The notes under the pieces are model-generated. The model did not search any database, was not told the origin of the DNA, and was given only the letters and a program-made list of their open reading frames with translations. DNA of 64,000 nt from JAGQVA01 sp041391725 (GTDB taxonomy: Bacteria > Bacteroidota > Bacteroidia > J057): NCBI GenBank assembly GCA_041391725.1, contig JAWKNL010000014.1, positions 62,001-126,000 of the forward strand, read 5' to 3'. Made by a program: the position numbers and the translations under genes. Below, piece after piece: positions 52,861-63,200 of the stretch; within the stretch, counting starts at the first letter, position 1; each line of letters begins with the position of its first letter.

Positions 52861-54633
52861 CTAATACAAAACCTCACTCATCCGGCTGCTATTATCGTTA
52901 TCTCCGTTTTCCAGAGCCAGTACACCACGGGGACATACAGCGGCACATACGCCACAACCAACACAGGAAGATCTTACAATGTTTTGTCCCCGTTGGGCAT
53001 AGGCTCTTACATCGATTCCCATTTCACAGTAAGTACTGCAATTGCCGCAACTGATACACTGGCCGCCATTGGTAGTAATTCTGAACCTGGACTTAAATCG
53101 CTGGACAATGCCCAGATAGGCAGCCAGCGGGCAGCCAAAACGACACCACACCCGATTGCCCATCAAAGGATAAAATCCTGTGCCGATCACCCCGGCAAAA
53201 ATGGAACCTATGGCAAATCCGTACATTCCCCGCACCGAATAGCTGTTGAAGCCCAAAATCGTTGACTGCCCGGTAAAGTACGTGTAAAGAACCATTCCTG
53301 TCATTGCCACCACAAAAACCAGTACGCCATGGATCAGATAACGCTCAATCTGCCATGACACCAGCTTTTTACTGGAAAGCTGCCGGTAAGGATCGCCCAG
53401 CGTTTCTGCCAGTCCGCCACAACCGCAAACCCAGGAGCAATACCACCGTTTGCCGAAAAAATAGGTCAATACGGGCACACCGATGGCTAAAAGTATAATG
53501 CCCCATACCATCATCCATATTCCCGTCTGGGTGGAGGTAAATGTATTCAGCCTGTAATCGAAGAAAAATGAATAATCGAGCGGCCACATATTCTTCAAAT
53601 CCTGCTCGGGTAAATTCAGATTGTGCAAAACCTGAGGAATAAGAAAGGCAAATGCTGTCTGGAAAAATATGACCGAAGCCGTGCGGATTTTATGATAGTT
53701 GCTATGGCGGTATTTGGCAAACATCCTGATTCCCATCACAAGGATCGAAATCGTGTAGAGAAATCCGTACATAAACCATCGGTCGGCTGCTGCACCGTTG
53801 CGGAGAAACCCTGAAACCGGATCTGCCAGACTTATCCATTCGGCGATATAGGCGTGTTTAAAATACAGCAGAATATAAAAACCAACCAGAAAAATACCTG
53901 CCAGGATTCCCACAAGACCCCGGGAAGTAGCCGACTGGTGATAAATGCCATTGTGTTTTATGCCCGGCAAACCGTCAAAAAATGCGGGGAAAATCCAGAC
54001 CAGCGCGCCCACAGTTCCGGCCACAATTATCAGCAGGAAAAACAGAAACTGATTCTCCCAGTAAATTCCGCCCGCCATGATTTTTGCCATGGAGAAGAGG
54101 TAATCCTGGGCATCGTATTCTGAAACCGAAAAATTGCCTGCATAGCCGTTGATTGCGCCAGTAAGCGCATCGCTGACCTTCTGGCGCAATTCTGCCTCGC
54201 TGCCTGCACTCTGCCCGACCAGCCAGTTGGTATAGGCCAGTACCGTTTCGCGCATATTGTCGCCAACCAGCGCCACTGCCTGATCGTATGATTGCTGCGA
54301 TACGCGCTGGCTGCGGTCATCTCCTTTTACGGCGGCAGCGATAAAGCCTTCTATGGTCTCCTCCGAAAGTCCGTATTGCTGTTTTACCCGCTCATTTGTA
54401 AGCTGAATCACGGATGAGACCGCCCCCAGAAAGGAAAATTTGCTGTCAAATTTCCGCCCTTTGAGTTGGGCTAACTCTTCCAGAAACATCTCCCGGTGGC
54501 TTTCCTTTATCTGTGGGGAGAGTTGCGCCAGTCCGGCATCTGTAACTTCATAATTGCCAAGAAACAAAACGGAAATGAATGCAAACAAAGCTGCGATAAA
54601 TACGCCTAATCCTGCTTTCTGAATATATTTCAT
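52861..54633 (-). CDS. NosR/NapH-like membrane iron-sulfur protein
   Basis: 590-residue membrane protein. N-terminal extracytoplasmic region (about 40-185), then about six helices, cysteine clusters WYCSWVCGCGGL and VWCRFGCPLAAYLG typical of the NapH/NosR/RdxA family, and two C-terminal 4Fe-4S motifs CISCGNCSTYCEMGID and CVGCGVCAAVCPRGVL. It should pass electrons from the quinone/cytoplasmic side across the membrane. It starts 3 bp after the FAD/NAD oxidoreductase gene, implying one operon. The usual NosZ or NapA partners are absent. Confidence 0.88.
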   Translation of the reverse strand: MKYIQKAGLGVFIAALFAFISVLFLGNYEVTDAGLAQLSPQIKESHREMFLEELAQLKGRKFDSKFSFLGAVSSVIQLTNERVKQQYGLSEETIEGFIAAAVKGDDRSQRVSQQSYDQAVALVGDNMRETVLAYTNWLVGQSAGSEAELRQKVSDALTGAINGYAGNFSVSEYDAQDYLFSMAKIMAGGIYWENQFLFFLLIIVAGTVGALVWIFPAFFDGLPGIKHNGIYHQSATSRGLVGILAGIFLVGFYILLYFKHAYIAEWISLADPVSGFLRNGAAADRWFMYGFLYTISILVMGIRMFAKYRHSNYHKIRTASVIFFQTAFAFLIPQVLHNLNLPEQDLKNMWPLDYSFFFDYRLNTFTSTQTGIWMMVWGIILLAIGVPVLTYFFGKRWYCSWVCGCGGLAETLGDPYRQLSSKKLVSWQIERYLIHGVLVFVVAMTGMVLYTYFTGQSTILGFNSYSVRGMYGFAIGSIFAGVIGTGFYPLMGNRVWCRFGCPLAAYLGIVQRFKSRFRITTNGGQCISCGNCSTYCEMGIDVRAYAQRGQNIVRSSCVGCGVCAAVCPRGVLALENGDNDNSSRMSEVLY

Positions 54634-54636
54634 CGT

Positions 54637-55980
54637 TTATGCATTTATTATGGCCAACATATTTTTCCACCCTCTTTTCCTTTTGAGCTGAAGATTCCTG
54701 CCCGGGTTCTGGCGATTGTACAATTCCACCACCTGAGATTCGTACTGAGCAAAAAACTCAGGGTCAAAATTGGCTGCGCCGAGATTCTGCAAAACTGTTT
54801 CGATATGCGTACCTGATTCGATCCACTTCTGGCACACATTCTGCCGGTAGCGTATCCCCATCAGGTTAAATCCGAGGATTCGCCCGTCTTCTGCCGAATA
54901 CACCAGCCGGATGGATTTTCTTTGTTTTTCGTGTTTCCAGAAAAGGTGTTTTTCTCCCTGTCTGACGGTATTTCCGACATCTCCATAGACCTGATACTCC
55001 ATATCCATAAACTTGGCGGAGTTAAACCATATCGCCTGTTTGTAGGGGGTAGGGTTTCCGCTGAGGGTTTGTGCCAATACCGGCCCCATCAGCTTTCCGG
55101 TGTACCATACGGCCTCAATACCTCTTCGCCCCGGAAGGGGTTGTCGCAGTTCGGCGCAGTCGCCGGCAGCATAAATATCTTTGACGTTGGTTTCCAGATA
55201 TTCATTTACCAGAAAACCTCTTCCGGTCTCTATACCTGCACTTTCGGCCAGGGAAATATTGGGCGAAACACCTGCGGTGAGGCCCACAAACTGACAGGCG
55301 ATTTCTTCTCCCTGATCAGTTATGACTGCGCGTACACGCCCGTTGGCGTCGGGCAGGATTTCCTTCAGACCCGTCCCCAGCCGAAGATCAATTCCATCCT
55401 GGGCATATATTTCCTGATTGATCATCTCCGATTCTTCGGGGGGCATGACCATATTCCAGAAACTTTTTTCTCTTACCAGAAAAGTGACCGGGATATGGCG
55501 GGAATGAAACATCTCTGCCAGTTCGATCCCTATCAGCCCACCGCCGACAATCACCGCGTGTTGTAGTCCCTGCGAATAGTGTTCAATCGCATCAAGATCC
55601 TGTTTACTGACCATACCGGTCACTCCTTCCAGATCCTGGCCGGGCCATCCAAAACGGTTGGAAGCCGAGCCGGTGGCAAGTACCAGTTTGTCGTAGTGCA
55701 TTGTACTTCCGTCGGAGAATGTCAGCGCCTTATTTTCGGGAGAAATGGCGGTTACCACCTTTTTCACCAACGCAATCCGGTTTTTCTTCCAAAACCAGGG
55801 TTCATAGGGTTGGGTATGTTCAAATTTCATATGGCCCATATAAATATACATGAGCGCTGTCCGGGACCAGAAGAAATCTGTTTCCCCTGAGATAACCGTA
55901 ATTTCATGCTGGCAGCGTTTTCTGACATGCCTGGCGACAGAGATTCCGGCGATTCCGTTTCCGATGATAACTATATGCAT
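54637..55980 (-). CDS. FAD-dependent NAD(P)H oxidoreductase
   Basis: 447-residue pyridine nucleotide-disulfide-type oxidoreductase. Two Rossmann motifs: FAD-binding IIGNGIAGISVARHVRK at the N-terminus and NAD-binding VIVGGGLIGIELAEMFHSRH in the middle; the second FAD motif KDIYAAGDCAELRQPLPGRR. Likely supplies electrons to the membrane Fe-S protein encoded 3 bp downstream. No redox-active Cys pair, unlike glutathione reductase; closest in pattern to NADH oxidase/nitrite reductase-type or rubredoxin reductase. Confidence 0.9.
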   Translation of the reverse strand: MHIVIIGNGIAGISVARHVRKRCQHEITVISGETDFFWSRTALMYIYMGHMKFEHTQPYEPWFWKKNRIALVKKVVTAISPENKALTFSDGSTMHYDKLVLATGSASNRFGWPGQDLEGVTGMVSKQDLDAIEHYSQGLQHAVIVGGGLIGIELAEMFHSRHIPVTFLVREKSFWNMVMPPEESEMINQEIYAQDGIDLRLGTGLKEILPDANGRVRAVITDQGEEIACQFVGLTAGVSPNISLAESAGIETGRGFLVNEYLETNVKDIYAAGDCAELRQPLPGRRGIEAVWYTGKLMGPVLAQTLSGNPTPYKQAIWFNSAKFMDMEYQVYGDVGNTVRQGEKHLFWKHEKQRKSIRLVYSAEDGRILGFNLMGIRYRQNVCQKWIESGTHIETVLQNLGAANFDPEFFAQYESQVVELYNRQNPGRNLQLKRKRGWKNMLAIINA

Positions 55981-55992
55981 AATTCAGTAATA

Positions 55993-56775
55993 TCAGGGTT
56001 GGTCGTTGAGGCTCCAGTCGTAGTCGAGATAAGAAATATCTGCATGGGGGCTGATAGGGACCGGGGCATACTGATTCAGAAATTCTATGAGGGTGGAATG
56101 TCGCATAAAATCACTTTGAAACCACAAAAAAATCGGAGACAAGAGTACATTTTCTTCAGAAATCTGGTTTCGGAGCGGTTCGCGCAAAAATCGCCTTGCC
56201 TGGTCGGTAAGCTGAAATTCGAGGTTTTCGGCGCGATAGGCTTCATTGCGAAGCACAGGGCATGAGCGCGAGGCGCAGTTGATGGCAAAGTGAATGCGGG
56301 GTTCGTCAAATTCTCTCCGGAGTATCGAATGCTCAATCTGATCCAGACTGGCAGGTTGCCCGCCGATAGAAAAAAATTCTTTATGCCAAATGGTCGCCAC
56401 GCCGGGAATGGTATTGAGGTCGCGGATACTTTCGGGCCGGTAGTGATCCACGATTACTTTTACGGTAAATGCGTTGTAAGCATTGATCCAGTATGCAAGT
56501 TTGTCAGCCTCAGGCCAGTCAGCCGCCGGCGGAAAGGCGCTCAGCATATGGAGGTAGGATTCGAATTTTTGCTTTTCGGCAATAAATCCCTGATAGTCAA
56601 CTACACCGGTACTATCCACATATTTTTGAAGCAACTGATCCCAGGCAGCATGGTTTATTGCCGAAGGGTCCGTTGTACCCACAGGAGTATCTTTGTAATT
56701 ATGACAGGAGAGCAAAGCAAAACACAGGAATACAATCATGGGAAATCCCCGATGAAGGCTGGCAATCATGAGCAA
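55993..56775 (-). CDS. DUF547 lipoprotein
   Basis: 260-residue exported protein; lipobox FALLSC with Cys at about residue 24. DUF547 domain with YWINAYNAFTVKVIVDHYRP and FAINCASRSCPVLRNEAYRA. Family members are often redox or membrane-associated; activity is unknown. It is 12 bp upstream of the FAD oxidoreductase gene on the same strand, so probably the first gene of the four-gene unit that ends in the globin. Confidence 0.88.
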   Translation of the reverse strand: MLMIASLHRGFPMIVFLCFALLSCHNYKDTPVGTTDPSAINHAAWDQLLQKYVDSTGVVDYQGFIAEKQKFESYLHMLSAFPPAADWPEADKLAYWINAYNAFTVKVIVDHYRPESIRDLNTIPGVATIWHKEFFSIGGQPASLDQIEHSILRREFDEPRIHFAINCASRSCPVLRNEAYRAENLEFQLTDQARRFLREPLRNQISEENVLLSPIFLWFQSDFMRHSTLIEFLNQYAPVPISPHADISYLDYDWSLNDQP

Positions 56776-56835
56776 CTACTTTTAGGTAACGCATACAATA
56801 TTAGATTTGATATAGTAGCGTAAGTGTCCGCTGGC

Positions 56836-57948
56836 TTACGATTTGCGAAATAAACTGAATCCCCCGCCCGGCGGAAGGTGAATCGAGCCTGTCACAAGAT
56901 CACTTTTGGCACCTGTGACCGAAGATAGGGTGGTGGTTTTTCCGGTAAGGGTGCGAAGCCCGAGGAACCCAAATACAATCGCCTCTTTAAAGTCCACGAT
57001 TTCATCCGAAACGCCGGTATCCAGTGTTACATCCACAGGCCGGAGCGATTTTTCCAGACATTCGACCAGGAAAAGATTGTGCCTTCCGCCACCGGTTGTG
57101 AGCATTTTCCGGGATTTGGCGCCAACGGCATGCACGGCTGCGGCTATTTGCCCGGCGATATGATGGGTACAGGTGTGGAGGATATCTTCGGGCGGATAAT
57201 TGTATTGGTCAATCAGGGGCAATACAACTTCTTCCACCCATTCCCAGCCGAGGCTTTTGGGATAAGGTTGAGAATAAAAATCCAGATGATCCAGCGCTTC
57301 CAGCAGATCAGTATGAAGCATTCCTTTTCGGGCGTAATTGCCTTCGGGATCAAAATCTGTGATATGCTCAGGAAAGCGGGAGGTGTAGATATGATTGAGC
57401 AGGAGGTTGCAGGGAGAAATGTCAAATGCCTTTCCCTGATAAGACAGATTGCTGATTCCTCCCAGATTGAGAAACAACTCGTGATCGGGAAAGAGAAACT
57501 TTTCACCTATGGGCACCAGTGGCGCACCCTCCCCGCCGAGCGCAACGTCTTTGTTGCGGAAATTGGTTACCAGCGGACAGGGGAGGTAGGATACTACGGT
57601 TTCCCCGTCACCGATCTGAACGGTATAAGTTTTATAGGGGCGGTGGAAAATCGTTTGTCCGTGAGCGGCGACAAAATCGGGCGAAAGATTGTGGCGGTCG
57701 ATAAAACTGCGGATCGTTTTGCCCATCCAGTGCCCGAAATACACATGCGTTTTGGCAAATACTTCGGCACTTTGTGAGGGGAGGTGAATCAGACGGGCCT
57801 TCCACTCAGGTTCAATCGGAATGGCCTCTGCGAGATCAAGCGAAAAAGTATATCTTTTTTCTTCTTCGGTAAACGTACACCAGGCAAGGTCAAGGGCATC
57901 CATGGATGTGCCACTCATGACGCCAATACCGCGATAAGTTGTTTTCAT
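56836..57948 (-). CDS. anmK: Anhydro-N-acetylmuramic acid kinase
   Basis: 370-residue kinase that recycles peptidoglycan by hydrolysing and phosphorylating anhydroMurNAc to MurNAc 6-phosphate. Starts GIGVMSGTSMDALDLAWCTF; FVAAHGQTIFH, FLNLGGISNLSY and LTTGGGRHNLFLVECLEK are conserved. Full length. 3 bp downstream of the Sua5-like gene. Confidence 0.94.
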   Translation of the reverse strand: MKTTYRGIGVMSGTSMDALDLAWCTFTEEEKRYTFSLDLAEAIPIEPEWKARLIHLPSQSAEVFAKTHVYFGHWMGKTIRSFIDRHNLSPDFVAAHGQTIFHRPYKTYTVQIGDGETVVSYLPCPLVTNFRNKDVALGGEGAPLVPIGEKFLFPDHELFLNLGGISNLSYQGKAFDISPCNLLLNHIYTSRFPEHITDFDPEGNYARKGMLHTDLLEALDHLDFYSQPYPKSLGWEWVEEVVLPLIDQYNYPPEDILHTCTHHIAGQIAAAVHAVGAKSRKMLTTGGGRHNLFLVECLEKSLRPVDVTLDTGVSDEIVDFKEAIVFGFLGLRTLTGKTTTLSSVTGAKSDLVTGSIHLPPGGGFSLFRKS

Positions 57949-57951
57949 ATA

Positions 57952-58593
57952 TCAGTTTTCCTCTAAAATCAACCCCAGCGGCTCCAGGGGGCCCGCGCCA
58001 GTACGGATAATGGTGATGGCATTTTCTCCCTGGCTGCAATCAATGACGGTCGAAGGCACGAGCCCGCCATAACCGCCGTCGATCACCACATCAACCAGAT
58101 TTTCATACTGGTCGTGAATCAGCGAAGGATCGGTGACAAATTCGCTGTATTCTTCATGAGGCGGAAGGCTGATGGAGGCGATAGGATTGCCCAGAAGCGA
58201 CGCCAGTTGCTGCGGTATCCGGTGATTGGGAACGCGGATGCCGACAGTTTTCCGCGCCTGGAAATGGCGGGGAATTTCACGCGATGCCTGCAGCACAAAA
58301 GTGTAAGGGCCGGGCAGCGCCTGGCGCATCAGTTTGTATATAGGAGTTGTAACATGATTGGCATAGGTGCCAATGATGCTTATATCTTCACAGACACAGG
58401 TCAGAAGGCTTTTTTCCGGGTCAATGCCTTTAATCTTGCAGATACGGTTTACAGCCTTCCGGTTGTTGATATCACACCCCAGTCCATACATGGTATCGGT
58501 AGGGTATATGATCACGCCGCCGTCTCTGAGGATATCTATCACCTGGCTGATCATCCGCTCCTGAGGATTGTCCGGATTAATAGAAATAATCAT
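57952..58593 (-). CDS. Sua5/YciO/YrdC family protein (threonylcarbamoyl-AMP synthase-like)
   Basis: 213-residue YrdC-domain protein: GGVIIYPTDTMYGLGCDINN, KIKGIDPEKSLLTCVCEDIS, and GIRVPNHRIPQQLASLLGNP. Several residues (for example the STVIDCS segment, VPSTVIDCSQG) fit the ATP/threonine/bicarbonate site, so a role in t6A tRNA modification is plausible, but the YciO branch is not proven to do it. The gene precedes anmK in the same operon. Confidence 0.85.
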   Translation of the reverse strand: MIISINPDNPQERMISQVIDILRDGGVIIYPTDTMYGLGCDINNRKAVNRICKIKGIDPEKSLLTCVCEDISIIGTYANHVTTPIYKLMRQALPGPYTFVLQASREIPRHFQARKTVGIRVPNHRIPQQLASLLGNPIASISLPPHEEYSEFVTDPSLIHDQYENLVDVVIDGGYGGLVPSTVIDCSQGENAITIIRTGAGPLEPLGLILEEN

Positions 58594-58648
58594 AAAATCG
58601 AACAGGTTTTATCTAAAGGTAGCCAATTTTCTGAAATTATTGCTGTAA

Positions 58649-58679
58649 TTGGAAAAGAGATAAATGAATTCTATTTTTG
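58649..58679 (+). promoter_or_regulatory. Promoter of the outer-membrane protein gene
   Basis: TTG at 58649-58651 and TATTTTTG at 58672-58679 (exact TAnnTTTG) are 20 bp apart; the -7 box is 20 bp upstream of the ATG at 58700. Confidence 0.7.
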
Positions 58680-58699
58680 GCTGACTAATGTTTCACCCT

Positions 58700-59470
58700 A
58701 TGAAAAAGCGTTACTTACACCTGAGTATTGTATGTCTGTTATTTGCTGCCACCCCGGCATTTGCCCAAAAGGGGCTAAAAGTGGGTGGTTTTGCCCTGCC
58801 GCAGACGGTTTTTCTTTTTAATGCTGATGATCAGGCACTTGATGAGGATATCTATCGCCAGGAATTGCTGGGAGGGATGGCTGCCGGTGCCGTATTTGGA
58901 TATAATTTCAATGATTTTGTGGGTTTCAGATTAAACCTTCTTTACTCCCAGCAGGGGGGCAAATATTCATCCAGAAGAGATGTGGTTTTGCGCAATAGTT
59001 TTGTAAGACGTCAGGAATATCTCAAGCTTCCGCTTATGCTGGGCGTAAACTCCGACCCGGAGCGGAAAGTGGCTTTTGTATTTTACGGCGGGGTACAACT
59101 CGATCTGCTGACCAAAGCCTATTCATACAATGACAACCCCGCATACGAACTGCCGATTCCCGACAACTACACCAATTTCCCGTCCGAATATGAAACCTAC
59201 CGTGCGCTTCACTACAGCGTAGTAGGGGATATTGGAACTGATATAAAACTTTCCCCCAGAAATTTTGTGCTAAACCTCCGTATCCGTGGCGATTACGGGC
59301 TGGTTGACTCCGAAAATAAGGATGCTTCCTTCCGCCTTACCTCCAACGGATTTACCCGTGACCAGAAATACTGGGAATGGGTACGGGGCGCAACCGCCAA
59401 TGCCGAAACCTTCAGCCTTAATGTCGGATTCCTCGTCGGGCTCACTTATACATTTGGCCCTGTAGAATAA
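58700..59470 (+). CDS. Outer-membrane beta-barrel protein (PorT-like)
   Basis: 256-residue protein, started at the ATG at 58700 to give a signal peptide (MKKRYLHLSIVCLLFAATPA then FAQ); in-frame ATG at 58688 adds four residues. The mature part alternates polar and hydrophobic residues in about eight strands (VGFRLNLLYSQQGGKYSSRR, KLPLMLGVNS, NFVLNLRIRGDYGLVD) and ends in an aromatic-rich strand VGFLVGLTYTFGPVE. The pattern fits the PorT/OmpW-like outer-membrane barrel, of which PorT is a T9SS component. The specific role is not fixed by sequence. Confidence 0.8.
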   Translation: MKKRYLHLSIVCLLFAATPAFAQKGLKVGGFALPQTVFLFNADDQALDEDIYRQELLGGMAAGAVFGYNFNDFVGFRLNLLYSQQGGKYSSRRDVVLRNSFVRRQEYLKLPLMLGVNSDPERKVAFVFYGGVQLDLLTKAYSYNDNPAYELPIPDNYTNFPSEYETYRALHYSVVGDIGTDIKLSPRNFVLNLRIRGDYGLVDSENKDASFRLTSNGFTRDQKYWEWVRGATANAETFSLNVGFLVGLTYTFGPVE

Positions 59471-59534
59471 ATAGACAGTCTTTCGCCTGACCGGGGCAAC
59501 GTTTCCGGTAGATTTTGTCGTTAACGCCAAAGAT

Positions 59535-60128
59535 GTGATTGCTTACGTCAAAGGTAAACTCGCTCAGCTAGAGCCTTCATTTGCAGTTGTGGATGTCAAT
59601 GGAATCGGGTATTTCATCAAGATTTCGCTTCAGACTTTTACCCGCATCCAGGACAAGGAGACAGTCATGCTGCATACATTTTTCCAGGTAAGGGAAGATG
59701 CACATGTTCTTTATGGATTTGCAGAAGAAAAAGAGCGGATGCTCTTTGAGCAACTCATCAGTATTTCAGGAGTGGGAGGCAATACAGCAATGGTTATTCT
59801 GTCAAGCATTTCGGCTTCCGATCTTTTTTCAGCCATCCGGACAGAGGACATCAACACGCTGAAAAGGATAAAAGGGATCGGAGCAAAAACCGCAGGAAGA
59901 ATCGTTCTCGAACTTAAAGATAAAATCAAACTGGAAGAAAACGGAGACTTCTCCCCTGTTGCATCGGATATGCCGGGAAATCAGAAAAAGGAGGAAGCGC
60001 TTGCCGCGTTGGCCAGCCTCGGACTTGCACGCAATGTGATGTCCAAACGGGTGGATCAGATTATGAAAGAGCATGGACCGGAAGTTTCTGTGGAGCAGTT
60101 AATTAAACTCGCCCTCCGAAATCCGTAA
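59535..60128 (+). CDS. ruvA: Holliday junction branch migration protein RuvA
   Basis: 197-residue RuvA that targets RuvB helicase to Holliday junctions. Domain 1 (MIAYVKGKLAQLEPSFAVVD), two HhH motifs in domain 2 (FEQLISISGVGGNTAMVILS and TLKRIKGIGAKTAGRIVLEL), and C-terminal domain 3 (EALAALASLGLARNVMSKRV). The start is GTG at 59535; no in-frame ATG fits. ruvA just upstream of sprA is a gene order known from other Bacteroidota. Confidence 0.95.
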   Translation: MIAYVKGKLAQLEPSFAVVDVNGIGYFIKISLQTFTRIQDKETVMLHTFFQVREDAHVLYGFAEEKERMLFEQLISISGVGGNTAMVILSSISASDLFSAIRTEDINTLKRIKGIGAKTAGRIVLELKDKIKLEENGDFSPVASDMPGNQKKEEALAALASLGLARNVMSKRVDQIMKEHGPEVSVEQLIKLALRNP

Positions 60129-60189
60129 TCTCCTTTTGGTGTGTATAAAGTCCAGAAGAAATTACCCTTTATTTATCTTGGATATTTTC

Positions 60190-60197
60190 TATGTTTG
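60190..60197 (+). promoter_or_regulatory. Possible sprA -7 box
   Basis: TATGTTTG at 60190-60197 matches TAnnTTTG in the 171-bp gap between ruvA and sprA, about 100 bp upstream of the start. No clean -33 element at the usual spacing. sprA may instead be read through from ruvA. Confidence 0.4.
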
Positions 60198-60299
60198 TAC
60201 AGAATTTATCTGCTAAAGACCACTATTTGCCTATGGTGTAAACCTCTACCTACATCCTGAAGTAATTGTATTTCAGTGTATAACTAAATCAGATTAGCT

Positions 60300-63200
60300 T
60301 TGTCAAAGTTCAGTTTAGCTATGCTTGTGTCGGCAATTACTTCAATATTTTTTGCTGACACAGGTACAACCGGGAAGGTAGATGAGGTTTGCCCTGACAT
60401 TGAGGTGATCTCAACAGATTCTTTTTTCCCTGAGGATAATATATTGCTCATTCCTGATGGCGATACATCCAAGGTGAAAAGTAATCCCAATGATCGCGTG
60501 GGAGATGCCACCCGGCAGGAGTATGTTACGCCTTTATACCTCGGTAATCCGGCCAATATGGAAACCGTCTTCGAACTCGACGACGATGGTTCGGGCTTCA
60601 GTATATATGAGCGCGTGGGAAAGGTTGATTTCCGGCGCCCCTCCTATATCTCCTACGAAGACTTCCTCGAATACCGCAAAAAGAAGGCGCAAAAAGATTA
60701 TTTCCGTGAACAATCTCTCGCTGCCAATGCAGAAAACCGGGAGGGACTGGCGCTCAATATTGATATTGAAGAGCTCTCCGATGTATTTGGCGGAGGCACT
60801 GTATCCATTCGCCCTACGGGCTTTGCCACGCTCGACTTCTCCCTCGACCACAACCGTACCGATAACCCTTCTCTCCCCCTACGGCAGCAGCGAACCACCA
60901 TATTTAACTTCGACCAGCAGATTCAGTTGGGGGTCATCGGGCAGATTGGCGAAAAGCTCCGTCTCAACGCCAACTTCGATACCCAGGCGACTTTCGATTT
61001 CGAAAACGAGCTAAAACTCGAACATACGGGAACCGAAGACCAGATTCTTCAGAAAATTGAGGCCGGAAATGTCAATATGCAATTGGGCAACTCCCTGATC
61101 CAGGGAAGGCAAAATCTTTTTGGTCTAAAAACCAAACTCCGGTTTGGTCCGGTTTACGTTACAGCCATTGCGTCCACCGAAAGGGGAAAGGTCGAAACCA
61201 TTAATATTTCTGGCGGCGGTGCCATCGAAACCCCTTTTGAAAAAGAAGTTTCCGATTATGACATGAACCGCCACTTTTTCCTCTCCCACTATTTCCGGTC
61301 AACCTATGAACGCGCCCTCACCAACCTGCCGGTCATTCAGTCCAACCTCCGGATCAACCGCGTGGAAGTGTGGGTAGAACAGCAAGGCTCCACCAGCAAC
61401 AACCGCAACGCCGTGGGTTTCGTTGACCTTGGCGAAAACGACCTCCCCTTCGGGCAGGGCGTAGGCCGTGTTTACAACGACAACCTTCAGCGAAACACCA
61501 ATATCCGCGTCCCCGACAACGACGCCAATAATCTGTTTGACCTGCTCCAGGCTGACCCGGCCATACGCGAGCAAAACACCGCCAAAAGTGCTGTTGAAAA
61601 CCTCCCGGGGTTAAATATGGCCAATACCGAAGACTTTCAGGTTCTCGGAAATATGCGCCGCCTCAACCCCAATGAATACACCGTCAATACCCAGCTTGGT
61701 TATATTTCGCTCAACTCGCCCATACCTACCGATCAGGTGCTGTTTGTCGCTTTCAACTATACCCTCAACGGACAGGTACACCAGATCGGCGAATTTTCGG
61801 ATGACGTACCCGCAAACGGGTTGAATTCCAATGTGCTTTATCTCCGTATGCTCAAATCATCCGTGCTTCGTATCAATCCCTATCCGGCATGGGATCTGAT
61901 GATGAAAAACATCTACAGCATCGGTTATGGGCTTCAGCAGGATGGTTTTTTCCTTGACATCAAATACGAGTCGGGTACCAGTGCCGGGCGAATCAACTTC
62001 CTGCCAACCGGCGCCGTGGCCAACCGCCCGCTGATACAGGTGATGGAGCTCGACCGGCTGACCAACCATACCTCAGCAGGGCCGGACAACTATTTCGACT
62101 TTGTCGAAAGTATTACCATTATCTCGGATAAAGGGCTTGTCATTTTCCCGGTGCTGGAACCATTTGGTCAGCACCTGGCAAAAAAACTCAACAACGACCC
62201 CGACGCGGTGGCGACCTACGTATTCCAGCCATTGTATGACGACACGCAACAGGGCGCTGTGCAGAACCATCCGGAACTCAACCGGTTTACCCTCGAAGGG
62301 TTTTACCGCTCCGCCAGCAGTTCGGAAATTCCGCTCAACACCTTTAACCTGTCCGAAGGATCGGTGACCGTTACAGCCGGAGGGCGCACACTTACAGAAG
62401 GCAGCGATTTTCAGGTGGATTATTATGGCGGTAAGGTTACCATCATCAACCCTTCCATTCTCACTTCCGGGCAGGATATTTCCGTTTCTTTTGAAAGCAA
62501 CTCCCTATACAATATACAAACCAAAACCCTCCTCGGTTCCAGAGCGGAATTTAGTCCTTCTGATAACCTTCAGCTCGGGGCAACGATCCTCAACCTGCGC
62601 GAACAGCCATTCAACCAGAAAACCACACTTGGCGATGAACCCCTGAACAACACGCTATGGGGCCTTGATGCAAGTTTCCACCGGGAATCGCCATTGTTGA
62701 CCAAGCTCATCGACAGGCTTCCGCTGATCAGTACCAAAGAGACCTCCACGATTGACGCTTCGACCGAATTTGCCCAGTTTATTCCCGGTACACCAGCCAT
62801 CAACAAGAATGAAACAGAAAAAGGAATTGTCTTCCTCGATGACTTTGAAGCGGCAGCCACACCATTTGGCCTTCAGGGAACCCAGCGGTGGAAACTCGCA
62901 TCTTTCCCCGAAGGAAATACACGGATTTACAACCCCGAATACGCAGGTGAGCCGCTTTCTACTAATTTTACCAGAGCAAAACTCGCCTGGTACCAGATAG
63001 ACCAGGCCTTCTACCAGCGGTTTGGTATCGAATATCCCGAAGAAGACCTGAGCAACAACTATACACGCCAGATTCAGCCGTTTGAACTTTTCCCTACGGC
63101 CAAAAGAGCATTCGGCAACAATATCCAGAACACTTTTGACCTTCACTTTATCCCTACCCAGCGAGGCCCTTACAACTACGAATACCGCCAGAGCCGCCTC

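Noticed and set aside
53854..55890. Several plus-strand frames opposite the Fe-S and FAD oxidoreductase genes
   Set aside because: The minus-strand proteins carry complete cofactor motifs; the plus-strand products show none.
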